From contig UBZM01000067.1 of assembly GCA_900470095.1 (NCBI GenBank), positions 1 through 35,092 on the forward strand: a stretch of DNA of 35,092 nucleotides. Direction: 5' to 3'. A program made the translations under genes and the position numbers. The notes under the pieces are model-generated. The model ran no database searches. It worked only from the letters and a program-made list of their open reading frames with translations, and was not told the DNA's origin. The stretch comes from Hyphomicrobiales bacterium. Lineage in GTDB: Bacteria; Pseudomonadota; Alphaproteobacteria; Rhizobiales; Beijerinckiaceae. Shown one piece after another: positions 1 to 7,920 of the stretch (positions are counted from its first letter, which is position 1; every line of letters starts with the position of its first letter).

Positions 1-46
1 AGCATCCGGCAAGCCCCCGCCACCGTTGCGAACGCGAGATCAGCGC

Positions 47-982
47 ATGAGTTCCGCCGCAGATGACGCCCTTCCGGCCCGTCTTTCACAGACAGCCGAT
101 GCGATCGAGGCTCTGCTCGACGGTCTGCTTCAGGCCGCTCCAGGAGCGGGAGAGATCACGCGGCCCGAACGGCTGCTCGCAGCCATGCGCCATGGCGCGC
201 TCGGCGGCGGCAAGCGCCTGCGGCCCTTCCTGACGGTCGAGACGGCGCTGCTGTTCGGGGCCAACGAAGCGCAAGCCTTGCGTGCCGGCGCAGCCGTCGA
301 GCTGCTGCATTGCTATTCGCTCGTCCATGACGACCTGCCTTCGATGGATGATGATGATCTGCGCCGCGGACGACCGACGGTCCACAAGGCCTTCGACGAG
401 GCGACCGCGATCCTGGCCGGGGATGCGCTGCAGACACTCGCCTTCGAGGTCCTTGCCAATCCCGCCACCCACGAGTCCGGTGCGGTCCGCGCGGCGCTGG
501 TGCTTTGCCTCGCCCGGGCGTCCGGCCTCGGCGGCATGGTTGGCGGCCAGATGTTCGATCTCGCAGCGGAGGGGCGCTTCAACCCGGGCTCGACCGCGCT
601 TGCCGAGAACGAGATCCGCCGGCTGCAGGCGATGAAGACGGGGGCGCTGCTGGCGGCCAGCGTCGAGATCGGTGCGCGCCTCGGCGGCGCCGAAGAGACC
701 GCCCTTGCCGCGCTTGGGCGTTACGGCCGGGCGGTCGGCGCCACCTTCCAGGTGGCTGATGACATCCTCGACGTAGAGGCCAGCCAGGAGCAGATGGGCA
801 AGGCCACGGCCAAGGACCAGGACAAGGGCAAGGCGACCCTGATCAACGCGCTCGGTCTCGCCGGCGCCAAGCGCGAGCGCGACCGGCTCTGCGAGGAGGC
901 CGTCGCAGCCCTGTCGGGTTTTGGCGAGGAGGCCGCGATGCTGCGGGCTGCGGCATGGTTCGCAGCGACGCGGCAGAACTAG
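47..982 (+). CDS. ispA: Farnesyl/geranylgeranyl diphosphate synthase (IspA family)
   Basis: This is a trans-isoprenyl diphosphate synthase that condenses isopentenyl diphosphate with allylic diphosphates in the cytoplasm, feeding quinone, hopanoid and undecaprenyl synthesis. The protein is 311 aa from ATG 47, a normal length for IspA. The first aspartate-rich motif (HDDLPSMDDDDLRRG) lies at about residues 94-108 and the second (FQVADDILD) at about 234-242, followed by the GKATLINALG segment; both Mg-diphosphate sites look intact. Small residues stand just before the first motif, as in short-chain synthases, so C15 product is likelier than long chains, but chain length cannot be fixed by eye. 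An in-frame TTG at 26 would add seven residues; I prefer the ATG because it opens the family-like region and overlaps an upstream TGA as ATGA. The usual rhizobial partner dxs does not follow it. Confidence 0.93.
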   Translation: MSSAADDALPARLSQTADAIEALLDGLLQAAPGAGEITRPERLLAAMRHGALGGGKRLRPFLTVETALLFGANEAQALRAGAAVELLHCYSLVHDDLPSMDDDDLRRGRPTVHKAFDEATAILAGDALQTLAFEVLANPATHESGAVRAALVLCLARASGLGGMVGGQMFDLAAEGRFNPGSTALAENEIRRLQAMKTGALLAASVEIGARLGGAEETALAALGRYGRAVGATFQVADDILDVEASQEQMGKATAKDQDKGKATLINALGLAGAKRERDRLCEEAVAALSGFGEEAAMLRAAAWFAATRQN

Positions 983-1007
983 GGCCCGAGCTCCGAAGCG
1001 ATGACAT

Positions 1008-1025
1008 CCACGCAGTTTTGCGTGG
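1008..1025 (+). terminator. Short hairpin after ispA, no T-tract
   Basis: Arms ccacgca (1008-1014) and tgcgtgg (1019-1025) pair perfectly over a 4-nt loop, 26 nt after the ispA stop. No run of T follows, so it is at best a weak terminator or a 3'-end stabilising hairpin. Confidence 0.3.
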
Positions 1026-1262
1026 CGCGGCAGCATGAAGCTCCGCATTCGGCTTGGCCTCTGCGCCGCAGGACATGCCCACGGGCGGAGAGCAGCCGCT
1101 CGCCCGGCAGACCCGGCAATTTTGACACCCACCCCACCTGGCGCGCGCAGTGCCGCGCGCAGCCGCGTTGCCCTATAAAACCCGCGAGCGATCTCTATGC
1201 ACGTTTCGCCCCTGCCTGGTTTCTCCTCGCAGTGGCCGGGTATTCGACCGCTTCACCACGAA

Positions 1263-1292
1263 GGCTCGCATCCACGACTGGAAATGCGAGCC
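1263..1292 (+). promoter_or_regulatory. Inverted repeat in the leader of the LivJ-like gene
   Basis: A perfect 9-bp inverted repeat, ggctcgcat (1263-1271) and atgcgagcc (1284-1292) with a 12-nt spacer, ends four bases before the Shine-Dalgarno sequence (gagggagga, 1297-1305). It could be a repressor operator or an RNA hairpin affecting translation start. The repeat is seen directly; a function is inferred from position only. Confidence 0.45.
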
Positions 1293-1310
1293 AGTTGAGG
1301 GAGGATTGTG

Positions 1311-2423
1311 ATGAGTAAGTTCAAGTTCTTTGTCAGCGCGGCCTTTGCTGCCACGCTGCTCGCCGCGGCGCCGGGGGCGCGGGCCGATATCGTCATCGGC
1401 CTCATCGCGCCGCTGACGGGTCCGGTCGCAGCCTATGGCGATCAGGTGCGAAACGGCGCAGAGGCGGCGGTCGACGCCATCAACAAGAAGGGCGGCGTGC
1501 TCGGCGAGAAGCTGGTGCTCAAGCTTGCTGATGATGCCGGTGATCCCAAGCAGGGGGTTTCGGCCGCCAACCTGCTCGTTGGGGACAAGGTACGCTTCGT
1601 CGTCGGGCCGGTGACCTCGGGCGTCGCGATTCCCGCGTCCGATGTCTTTGCCGAGAACGGCGTGCTGATGGTGACGCCGACGGCTACGGCTCCGTCACTC
1701 ACCACCCGTGGGCTGACCAATGTTCTGCGGACATGCGGCCGCGACGATCAGCAGGCGGAGGTCGCCGCCAATTATGTCCTGAAGAATCTTAAGGATAAGC
1801 GGATTGCGGTCATCCACGACAAGGGCACTTACGGCAAGGGCCTCGCGGATGCCTTCAAGAAGGGGATCAATGCCGGCGGCCTGAACGAGGCGCTCTACCT
1901 GTCGCTGACACCGGCCGAAAAGGATCTCTCGGCCATCACCACGCGTCTCAAGGCCGCCAATATCGACCTGATCTATTTCGGCGGCTACCATCCGGAAGGC
2001 GGTCTCCTCGCCCGGCAGCTTCGCGACGCCGGTCTCAAGGCCACCATCATCGGCGGCGAAGGGCTTTCCAACACGGAATTCTGGGCGATCGCCGATGAAA
2101 CGGCGTCGGGCGCACTCTTCACCAACGCGACAGATGCGCTGAAGAACCCCGACTCCGCGGAAGCGGTCAAGGTCCTCAAGGACAAGGGTATCCCGCCGGA
2201 AGCCTTCACGCTCAATGCCTATGCCGCAGTCGAAGTGCTGAAGGCCGGCATCGAGAAAGCCGGCAAGGCCACCAATGCGGCCGCAGTCGCGACAGCGCTG
2301 AAGTCCGGAGGGCCCATCACCACCGCCATCGGCAAGCTGGCCTATGACAAGAATGGCGATCTCAGCTCGCCGGCGTTCTCGATGTTCAAATGGGAGGCCG
2401 GCAAGATCGTCGCCGTGGAGTAA
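1311..2423 (+). CDS. ABC transporter substrate-binding protein, branched-chain amino-acid (LivJ) type
   Basis: This is a periplasmic binding protein of the Leu/Ile/Val (Peripla_BP_6) family, 370 aa. A Sec signal peptide of about 25 residues ends at GARA, and the mature protein starts DIVIGLIAPLTGPVAAYG, the standard opening of this family. The motif GDQVRNGAEAAVDAINKKGG and the TCGRDDQQ segment near residue 140 also match the fold. I start at ATG 1311, five bases after a strong Shine-Dalgarno sequence; the overlapping GTG at 1308 is too close. No liv permease or ATPase genes are adjacent, so the protein must share a transporter encoded elsewhere or serve as a sensor. The true ligand cannot be read: members bind amino acids, amides, urea or aromatic acids. 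Confidence 0.88.
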   Translation: MSKFKFFVSAAFAATLLAAAPGARADIVIGLIAPLTGPVAAYGDQVRNGAEAAVDAINKKGGVLGEKLVLKLADDAGDPKQGVSAANLLVGDKVRFVVGPVTSGVAIPASDVFAENGVLMVTPTATAPSLTTRGLTNVLRTCGRDDQQAEVAANYVLKNLKDKRIAVIHDKGTYGKGLADAFKKGINAGGLNEALYLSLTPAEKDLSAITTRLKAANIDLIYFGGYHPEGGLLARQLRDAGLKATIIGGEGLSNTEFWAIADETASGALFTNATDALKNPDSAEAVKVLKDKGIPPEAFTLNAYAAVEVLKAGIEKAGKATNAAAVATALKSGGPITTAIGKLAYDKNGDLSSPAFSMFKWEAGKIVAVE

Positions 2424-2435
2424 CGAGCAGGTCTG

Positions 2436-2471
2436 GGCGCGAAGCGGGCAACCCCGTGCCTTCTTCGCGCC
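2436..2471 (+). terminator. Hairpin downstream of the LivJ-like gene
   Basis: Arms ggcgcgaag (2436-2444) and cttcgcgcc (2463-2471) are perfectly complementary, with a smaller cggg/cccg pairing inside the loop. The hairpin begins 12 nt after the stop codon. It lacks a T-tract, so it could be a Rho-associated end or an mRNA-stabilising structure. Confidence 0.4.
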
Positions 2472-2690
2472 GCCGCCTGACTTCCTCGTTGATCCCGATG
2501 CCCCCCGCCAGCTTGACGCTCTGCGCTCGGCTTTCCCCGGGAGCGGGTCCATGCGCGCCGAACATTGCCTGCCTCGGTCCATGATTGAATTGCAGTGGAG
2601 CTGGGCGATGACAGCAGCCTCGGGCTTCGTCGGCGGCAATACGCGAGCACCCGCCTTGCGCTCGCTTCCGTCCTCCGGCAACAATGCCTC

Positions 2691-2975
2691 ATGATTAGGA
2701 CGCCATTTGCGACGCTGCTCTGCGTCACCGCACTCACAGCATGCAGCCCGACACCGGTCCGTCAGGTTATCGTGCCGGACAGCACGCCCGAGAAGCGCAT
2801 CATGCGAACGGGCAGCGACCTCGTGTTGCCTGACGGCACGCGCGTCACACCCGACCAGAGCGGCGGCTTCCAGCTGCCCAACGGCGATTATGTCCGGCGG
2901 GATCCGCGCGGAGCATTGATACTGCCCACGGGCGCACGATGCCTCCCTGACCCAACCGGATATGTTTGCCCCTGA
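2691..2975 (+). CDS. Small repeat lipoprotein, function unknown
   Basis: A 94-aa predicted lipoprotein. The signal peptide ends in the lipobox LTAC, giving lipidated Cys18 and a mature chain of about 77 residues. After a short linker the protein consists of three tandem 16-residue repeats (residues 44-59, 60-75, 76-91). Each starts with a hydrophobic-x-Leu-Pro-x-Gly core (LVLPDG, FQLPNG, LILPTG), and each has an Asp at repeat position 12 and a Gly at position 15. The spacing suggests a small repetitive beta structure. Cys84 and Cys93 in the last repeat could form a disulfide. I start at ATG 2691 because it opens the signal peptide; the longer frame to 2595 has no signal logic. The gene is followed by a convergent cyclase gene. 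I do not recognise a function. Confidence 0.72.
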   Translation: MIRTPFATLLCVTALTACSPTPVRQVIVPDSTPEKRIMRTGSDLVLPDGTRVTPDQSGGFQLPNGDYVRRDPRGALILPTGARCLPDPTGYVCP

Positions 2976-3140
2976 TCAAGGGCCATCGTTGCCTGCGCGC
3001 CATCAGAGCCGATCTGCTCCATGAGCAGCGCCGTCGGGACCTAAGGCATCGACCCGAAAGGTGGATCGCGGTTTTCGGGAAAGCCGATGCCATCACGGAT
3101 GGTTGGATCATCGGACGGATACGATATCCGGTCCCATGAT

Positions 3141-4877
3141 CTAATGACCGATGCCGAAGACAACGGCGAAGACGGGAACGGGTTGATCGAACCCTTTCAG
3201 ACTGCGTGGATCCAACTCGACGAGCGGCACGCTCGAACCAACCGCGCGGGCGGCGGCGCGATCGATCAGGATCTCGGAATCCCGGGCGCTCGCGCATAGG
3301 CGCGATGCCAGATTCGTGACGTTGCCGATCGCAGCGTAATCGAGGCGGCCTTCCGAGCCGATCCGCCCGACCGTGGCCGGCCCCATGGCCAGCCCCACGC
3401 CAAAGCCAAGCTGGTGGCCCCGGGTGCGCCAGCCGACCAGATGTTTCTGCACGCTCATTTGCATGTCGCTCGCCATCGAGACGGCGCGCAGGGCCGGGTC
3501 AGGACAGGAAACCGGCGCGTTGACCAGGACCATCGCTCCGTCGCCGGAAAAGCCCATCAGCGTCGCCCCATGTACGCTGACGACCGCTTCGATGGCGCCA
3601 TAGTACTCGCCGAGCACGCCCATCACGGTTTCGGGCTCAGCCTGCGCCGAGAAGGCAGTGAAGCCCCGCAAATCGCAGAAGACCACGACCACCTCGACGC
3701 GCCGCCCGTCGAGCACGCTGTCGTCACCTGTGCGGTCGACGAGTTCGGCCACTTGCGGCGCGAGAAAGCGCCGGAGCCGACTGATGCGTTCAGAGCGTTC
3801 CTGGGACACTGCCAATTCGGCGGCCATCTCATTGAACCGGGTGGCCAACCGCTCGAACTCGTCGCCCGTGCCGAGGCTGATCCGGTGGTCGAACTGCCCT
3901 GCGCCGATCTGCGCGACGCCCTCCTCCAGGAGCCGTATCGGCCCGACCATGCGCTGCGTCAGCCAATAGGCAAGCACGGCCGCGAGGACCGTTCCCGCAA
4001 TGAGCAGCACCCCGGTGCGCCAAAGTGCGGCGTTGATCCGTCGGAATGCCTCAGTCACGGGCTGCTTGACGATGACGCTCCAATCGACGCCGGGGATCGG
4101 CGCCATGGCGGCCAGCACGGAGTTTCGCGCGATATCCTGGCCGGTAATCGCCTGGCCGGGGCGCGCCAGAATGGCGGCTCGCAAGGCTTGAAGCGGTTGC
4201 GTTGCGGCTTCGTCGGCGCGCAGCACCAGACTGATATCGGGATGAGCGACAAGGCGCCCCGGCTGGTCGAGCACGAACGCCTCGCCGGTTCGCCCCACCC
4301 TTATCGCCGAGATTACATCCCAGATGAACTTGAGATTGACCTCCGCGACCGCCACCCCGACCGCCGAGCGATTGCCGGCGACCGAGACCGTCATGAAAGG
4401 CTCCGAGCCGCCATAGAACGTCACGGGCCCAAACCAGACACGCCCCGAGCGTGCTCCCGCCACCGCCGGATTCGCGGAGTGGTCCTCACCGCTCTCGACC
4501 CGGTTCAGGCCGATGCGCGACACGAACAGGCGTTCCTTGCCGGCAGCGTCGATGAGGCGGAGGCTGACCACGGCGGGGACCTGGCGCAGCAGGCGCAAGG
4601 CGTCGAGCCTGCGCCGCTCGTCGGTGTTCTCCGACCACGGCAATTGCACCATCCATCCAAGCTGATCGCGAATCCCTTCCATGAAATCCTGGATCTTCGC
4701 CGCCGCCCCTCGGGCTTCTGCATCCAGCAGGTCGTTCAGCCTGGCGCGCTGGTCGTGATAGCCGAACCAGGCTTCGCTCCCACCCGCGATCAGAAGCGGC
4801 AGGGCGACTGCCGCGAACAGGGCGAGAAAATACTTCCTGAACAGCGAGGTTCGTGGGGCGTCGGGCGAATGGGGCAC
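3141..4877 (-). CDS. Membrane-bound class III adenylate/guanylate cyclase with extracytoplasmic Cache-like sensor
   Basis: A 578-aa sensor cyclase that should make a cyclic nucleotide in response to an outside signal. Order: transmembrane helix (about 16-36), periplasmic Cache-like sensor (about 40-280), second helix (about 288-308), HAMP domain (about 309-361), class III cyclase domain (about 393-575). Metal-binding aspartates are present in VFCDLRGFT (Asp402) and GFSGDGAM (Asp446), and the DYAAIGNVTNLASR segment supplies Asp513, Asn522 and Arg526. The Lys that usually selects adenine, just before the FxGD motif, is replaced by Gly442, so ATP versus GTP use is uncertain. The start is a GTG with a weak ribosome site; no better in-frame start exists. 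The gene lies 33 bp after a solute-binding-protein gene on the same strand, probably an operon. Confidence 0.9.
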   Translation of the reverse strand: MPHSPDAPRTSLFRKYFLALFAAVALPLLIAGGSEAWFGYHDQRARLNDLLDAEARGAAAKIQDFMEGIRDQLGWMVQLPWSENTDERRRLDALRLLRQVPAVVSLRLIDAAGKERLFVSRIGLNRVESGEDHSANPAVAGARSGRVWFGPVTFYGGSEPFMTVSVAGNRSAVGVAVAEVNLKFIWDVISAIRVGRTGEAFVLDQPGRLVAHPDISLVLRADEAATQPLQALRAAILARPGQAITGQDIARNSVLAAMAPIPGVDWSVIVKQPVTEAFRRINAALWRTGVLLIAGTVLAAVLAYWLTQRMVGPIRLLEEGVAQIGAGQFDHRISLGTGDEFERLATRFNEMAAELAVSQERSERISRLRRFLAPQVAELVDRTGDDSVLDGRRVEVVVVFCDLRGFTAFSAQAEPETVMGVLGEYYGAIEAVVSVHGATLMGFSGDGAMVLVNAPVSCPDPALRAVSMASDMQMSVQKHLVGWRTRGHQLGFGVGLAMGPATVGRIGSEGRLDYAAIGNVTNLASRLCASARDSEILIDRAAARAVGSSVPLVELDPRSLKGFDQPVPVFAVVFGIGH

Positions 4878-4910
4878 CGTGCTAGCTCACGCGCCGGCTC
4901 ACCGGCCGGG

Positions 4911-5924
4911 TCATTCGATCACCCCGTCGGCGCTGCTCAGCAGCGAGGGCGGGAAGGATAGTCTCAGCGCGCCGGCGGCCTTCAGGTTGATGAACATCTC
5001 GACCTTGGTGACCCGCTGAACCGGCAGGTCGGACGGCTTCTCGCCCTTGATGATACGGCCGGCATAGTTGCCGGCGTGACGGTGCGATTGCTCGAAATCA
5101 CCGCCATAGCTCATCAGCCCGCCGGCGATCGGAAAGTCGCGGGATTGGGTCACAGCCGGCACCGCATGCTGCGCTGCGAGGACGGCAAGCCGCTGACTGC
5201 GATAGGCAAAATAGGGGTCGGAGGAGAAGACGAGGCCGCCCGCCTGCGTCTGCGACACAGCCCTGAACATGCCGTCGAACTCCTGTTCGGCGCTGGCAGT
5301 CAGGACATGAAGCTCCAGGCCAAGGCTGTCCGCCGCCGCCTGGAGATTCTTCATTTGCGAGCTCGAGGTCGGGCTCGTTGGGTTGACGGCAACAGCAAAG
5401 CTCCTCGCAGTGGGCAGCAATTCATGCATGAATTCCAGCCGCTTGCGCGAGACCTCCACGCTGAGGCTCGACACACCCGTGAGATTGCCTCCCGGCCGGG
5501 ACAGGCTGTCCACGACGCCCAGCGCAATGGGGTCTCCCCCCATTTCGAAGACGATCGGTATCGTCGTCGTCGCCGATTTTGCCGCGAGCGCGACCTCGGC
5601 GCCGCCGGGTGCCACGATCACCGTCACCTGACGATTGACGAGATCCGTCGCAAGGGCGGGCAGTTGGCGATACTGGCCCTCCGCCCACCGATACTCGATC
5701 GCGAGATTGCGCCCCTCGACGAAACCGGCTTCCGCCAGGCCGTCACGAAAGGCCCGCAGGCGGCTCGCATAGGGCCCGGGGGATTCGGAGCCGAGATACC
5801 CGATGATCGGCATAGCCGACTGTTGCGCGCGAGCCGGGAGGGTCCAGGCCATCGCCGCACCGGCGAGCGCGACGAAATCGCGCCGCCTCATTCGGCCAGC
5901 GGCCCCGGCACAGACGGAGGGCAT
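4911..5924 (-). CDS. ABC-type substrate-binding protein, PF04392 family, with Tat-like signal
   Basis: A periplasmic binding protein of the ABC_sub_bind (PF04392) family, about 337 aa. The N-terminus carries RMRRRDFVALAGAAMAW, a twin-arginine-like signal, with probable cleavage after PARA. The mature start MPIIGYLGSESPGP, the segment FRDGLAEAGFVEGRNLAIEYRWAEG and the later DPIALGVVDSLSRPGGNLTG are characteristic of the family. I use ATG 5924. A TTG at 5936 sits at better spacing from the AAGGAGAG Shine-Dalgarno (near 5942-5949), and an ATG at 5891 is also possible, so the start is uncertain by a few residues. There is no permease or ATPase beside it; instead a sensor cyclase follows at 33 bp. 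The ligand is unknown. Confidence 0.86.
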   Translation of the reverse strand: MPSVCAGAAGRMRRRDFVALAGAAMAWTLPARAQQSAMPIIGYLGSESPGPYASRLRAFRDGLAEAGFVEGRNLAIEYRWAEGQYRQLPALATDLVNRQVTVIVAPGGAEVALAAKSATTTIPIVFEMGGDPIALGVVDSLSRPGGNLTGVSSLSVEVSRKRLEFMHELLPTARSFAVAVNPTSPTSSSQMKNLQAAADSLGLELHVLTASAEQEFDGMFRAVSQTQAGGLVFSSDPYFAYRSQRLAVLAAQHAVPAVTQSRDFPIAGGLMSYGGDFEQSHRHAGNYAGRIIKGEKPSDLPVQRVTKVEMFINLKAAGALRLSFPPSLLSSADGVIE

Positions 5925-6135
5925 GAAACGCAACGCCGTCTCTCCTTCCAACCAACATTGCCAGTCGGCTTGAAGCGCTCGATGTTACCTCAATCACTCG
6001 GCCGCAGCATAGCCGCGCGACCGATGCTGCAAAGCCGGCTGAGCGGCATCGGGCCGCCCAACCGGACACACCGCCGCCGGATGGGATGGCGGCAAGGTCG
6101 CCCTCGCCTCCCTCCCCTCCGCGATGCCTGGGAAA

Positions 6136-7626
6136 CTAGCCGCCGGTGCGATCCGGATGCTTGATCTTATAGACGCGCGGCGTCAGCTCCTCGATTTCCC
6201 GGCCGGCCCAATCCCGCTCGCTCGCCGTCTTGATCACGTCCCGCTGCCCCTGGCGCAGCATCTCGATATCGTTTCCGATGTCGAAGTGGAGCATCTGCCC
6301 GTTGGCGACGACCTGTCGCCCATCCACGTAAACGTCCCGGATCGCCCGGTCATTCGCGGAATAGACGATGCTGCGGATCGGATCGTAGTCAGGCTGCATG
6401 TAAGGGTTCGTCATGTCGACGATCGAGAAATCGGCCTTGCAGCCGATGGCCAGACGGCCGAGATCGGGCCTGCGAATGATATCGGCTCCGCCATTGGTGG
6501 CGGCACTGAAGGCATAGGATGTCGGCGCCGCGGTGAAGCTGCCCGCAACGATGCGCCCGGCGTAACAAGCCATCCGCAACTCATCCAGCATGTTGTGCGG
6601 AAAGCTGTCGGTGCCGATGCCGACCGGAACTCCCGCATCGACATAGCGGGCGAGCGTATTCAGAGCGATGCCCCGACGCGCGAAGACGACGGGGCAATGG
6701 GCGACCTGCGCGCCGCTCCGCACAAGCCGCTCGAAATCGTTGCCTTGCGGCCAATGCAGCCATGGATGATCGTTGAGGAAGATGCAGTGCCCGATCACGG
6801 TGTCGGGACCAAGCGCACCGATCTTGTCGAGCCACTCGATCGGCGTGCAGCCGGTGCGACGTACGATCTCCTGGAATTCGACAATGCTCTGCGCGGCATG
6901 GAGCTGGATCGGCTGGCCACGCTCGCGTGCGGCTTCAAGTGCACCGAGGATCTGCCCTTCGGTGCAGGTATCGATCTGCGCGGGGCCAAAATATCCGCTG
7001 ATCCGGCCGCTCGGATGCTTGTTCGCGTCGTCGGCCACCTTGATGGCCTCCAGCAGCAGCCTGTCGCCGCGTTCCGTATCCAGGTCATATTCGACGGAGT
7101 GGCCATTGCGCGTACGCCAGGCTCCCGAACGATGCATGGCCCAGAGGACGGCGCGAATGCCCGTGACCTCGTAATCGCCGACCCAGTCTTCGCGGGGGGC
7201 GGCGAGATCGCAGATCGTGGTCACGCCGCTCCGCAGCAGTTCCGATGTCGCCACCCGGCAGGCATGACGGGCATATTTCGGACCGATGTTGAAGACCGGC
7301 ATGAACTCGTAGAGCGAGCTTTGCCCCAGGCGCTTGCTCCCCAATTCCTCGAGCATGCCCTTCCAGCCCGGCTCATGGCCAGTATGGCTGTGAATGTCGA
7401 CAAAGCCGGGCATGAGCATCACGCCGCGGCCGTCATGCTCGATATCCGCCGATCCGGGATAGCCCGGCCCGACATGGGTGATCTCATTGCCGGCGAAGGC
7501 GAAATCCGCATTCTGCAGATAGACATGGGAGGATGTTGAAGCGTCCCATGCGACGATCCAGTCGCAGTTTCGGATAACGGTCGTCCCGACCTCCCCTTTG
7601 CCGACCTGTCCTTTGCCGTCATTCAT
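6136..7626 (-). CDS. Metal-dependent amidohydrolase, ATZ/TRZ-like (cytosine/guanine deaminase superfamily)
   Basis: A 496-aa cytoplasmic amidohydrolase predicted to deaminate or dechlorinate N-heterocycles or hydrolyse related C-N bonds. Visible metal ligands are the HxH of PGFVDIHSHTGHE (His79, His81), His243 in QLHAAQS, His280 in VIGHCIFLND and Asp340 in GIGTDSFPHNM. The N-terminal and C-terminal beta-sandwich parts (for example GCKADFSIVDM near 395-405) are both present, so it looks complete. The start ATG has an AGGGGGG ribosome site eight bases upstream. It is divergent from aapJ and lies 211 bp upstream of the PF04392 binding-protein gene on the same strand, a context that suggests uptake and breakdown of a nitrogen compound. 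The substrate cannot be assigned from sequence alone. Confidence 0.87.
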   Translation of the reverse strand: MNDGKGQVGKGEVGTTVIRNCDWIVAWDASTSSHVYLQNADFAFAGNEITHVGPGYPGSADIEHDGRGVMLMPGFVDIHSHTGHEPGWKGMLEELGSKRLGQSSLYEFMPVFNIGPKYARHACRVATSELLRSGVTTICDLAAPREDWVGDYEVTGIRAVLWAMHRSGAWRTRNGHSVEYDLDTERGDRLLLEAIKVADDANKHPSGRISGYFGPAQIDTCTEGQILGALEAARERGQPIQLHAAQSIVEFQEIVRRTGCTPIEWLDKIGALGPDTVIGHCIFLNDHPWLHWPQGNDFERLVRSGAQVAHCPVVFARRGIALNTLARYVDAGVPVGIGTDSFPHNMLDELRMACYAGRIVAGSFTAAPTSYAFSAATNGGADIIRRPDLGRLAIGCKADFSIVDMTNPYMQPDYDPIRSIVYSANDRAIRDVYVDGRQVVANGQMLHFDIGNDIEMLRQGQRDVIKTASERDWAGREIEELTPRVYKIKHPDRTGG

Positions 7627-7920
7627 CCTGTGATCCCCCCTCGAATGTGTCGCGGAACGGCATTCTGCGCCGTGCCTTGCAGAAATCGCATCAGCTCACT
7701 GCGGTAAGTCATCGCGGTCCCTTGGTCTCGCATGTTCCGGGATGGCGTCCTTCGCCGGTGCCTGACGCACGCCCTGCGATTGCAGCACTCCGATGGCAGT
7801 GTTGGGAACCGGGTCCCACCGCATGACGACCGTGCTGGTCAGGACACTTGAAGTTGTTTTCCAGCACAAATAGGCTCGTTACTACACGCCGGAAAAAAGG
7901 CGGGCCTAGGGGAGTGAACA
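7627..7920. other. Divergent intergenic region, amidohydrolase/aapJ
   Basis: A 294-bp gene-free interval that must contain promoters for both the amidohydrolase and the aap genes. I see one weak sigma-70-like candidate for the plus strand and no strong palindrome. A short AT-rich patch (about 7845-7900) stands out from the GC-rich surroundings just upstream of aapJ. Confidence 0.55.
7848..7876 (+). promoter_or_regulatory. Possible sigma-70-type promoter of aapJ
   Basis: TTGAAG at 7848-7853 is followed after 17 bases by TAGGCT at 7871-7876. The -35 is good, the -10 poor. It lies about 45 bases upstream of the aapJ start, in the only AT-rich patch of the interval. Confidence 0.28.

Larger units (their letters stand above)
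983..1310. other. Gene-free interval between ispA and the binding-protein gene
   Basis: I see no credible gene in these 328 bases. They hold a 7-bp hairpin near the ispA end, a GC-rich alternating CG stretch around 1141-1160, and a 9-bp inverted repeat just before the next ribosome binding site. A TTGACA hexamer occurs at 1122 and TATAAA at 1173, but their spacing does not make a standard promoter. A short open frame in the interval has arginine-rich, low-plausibility translation. Confidence 0.6.

Noticed and set aside
1..50. Possible 3' end of an upstream gene (such as xseB) overlapping the ispA start as ATGA
   Set aside because: A frame ends in TGA at 48-50, but only about 15 codons are visible, too few to identify a gene.
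1141..1160. Alternating CG stretch as a Z-DNA or origin-like element
   Set aside because: Too short, and such runs are expected by chance in sequence this GC-rich.
1122..1178. TTGACA at 1122 and TATAAA at 1173 as a promoter
   Set aside because: They are 45 bases apart, far from the 16-18 required, and neither has a good partner.
1001..1318. 105-codon open frame between ispA and the LivJ-like gene
   Set aside because: Its translation is arginine- and proline-rich with no domain or ribosome site, and it overlaps the leader hairpin.
3414..4961. Long open frame antisense to the cyclase gene
   Set aside because: Its translation is rich in Arg, His and Asp without family motifs, as expected opposite a high-GC3 gene.
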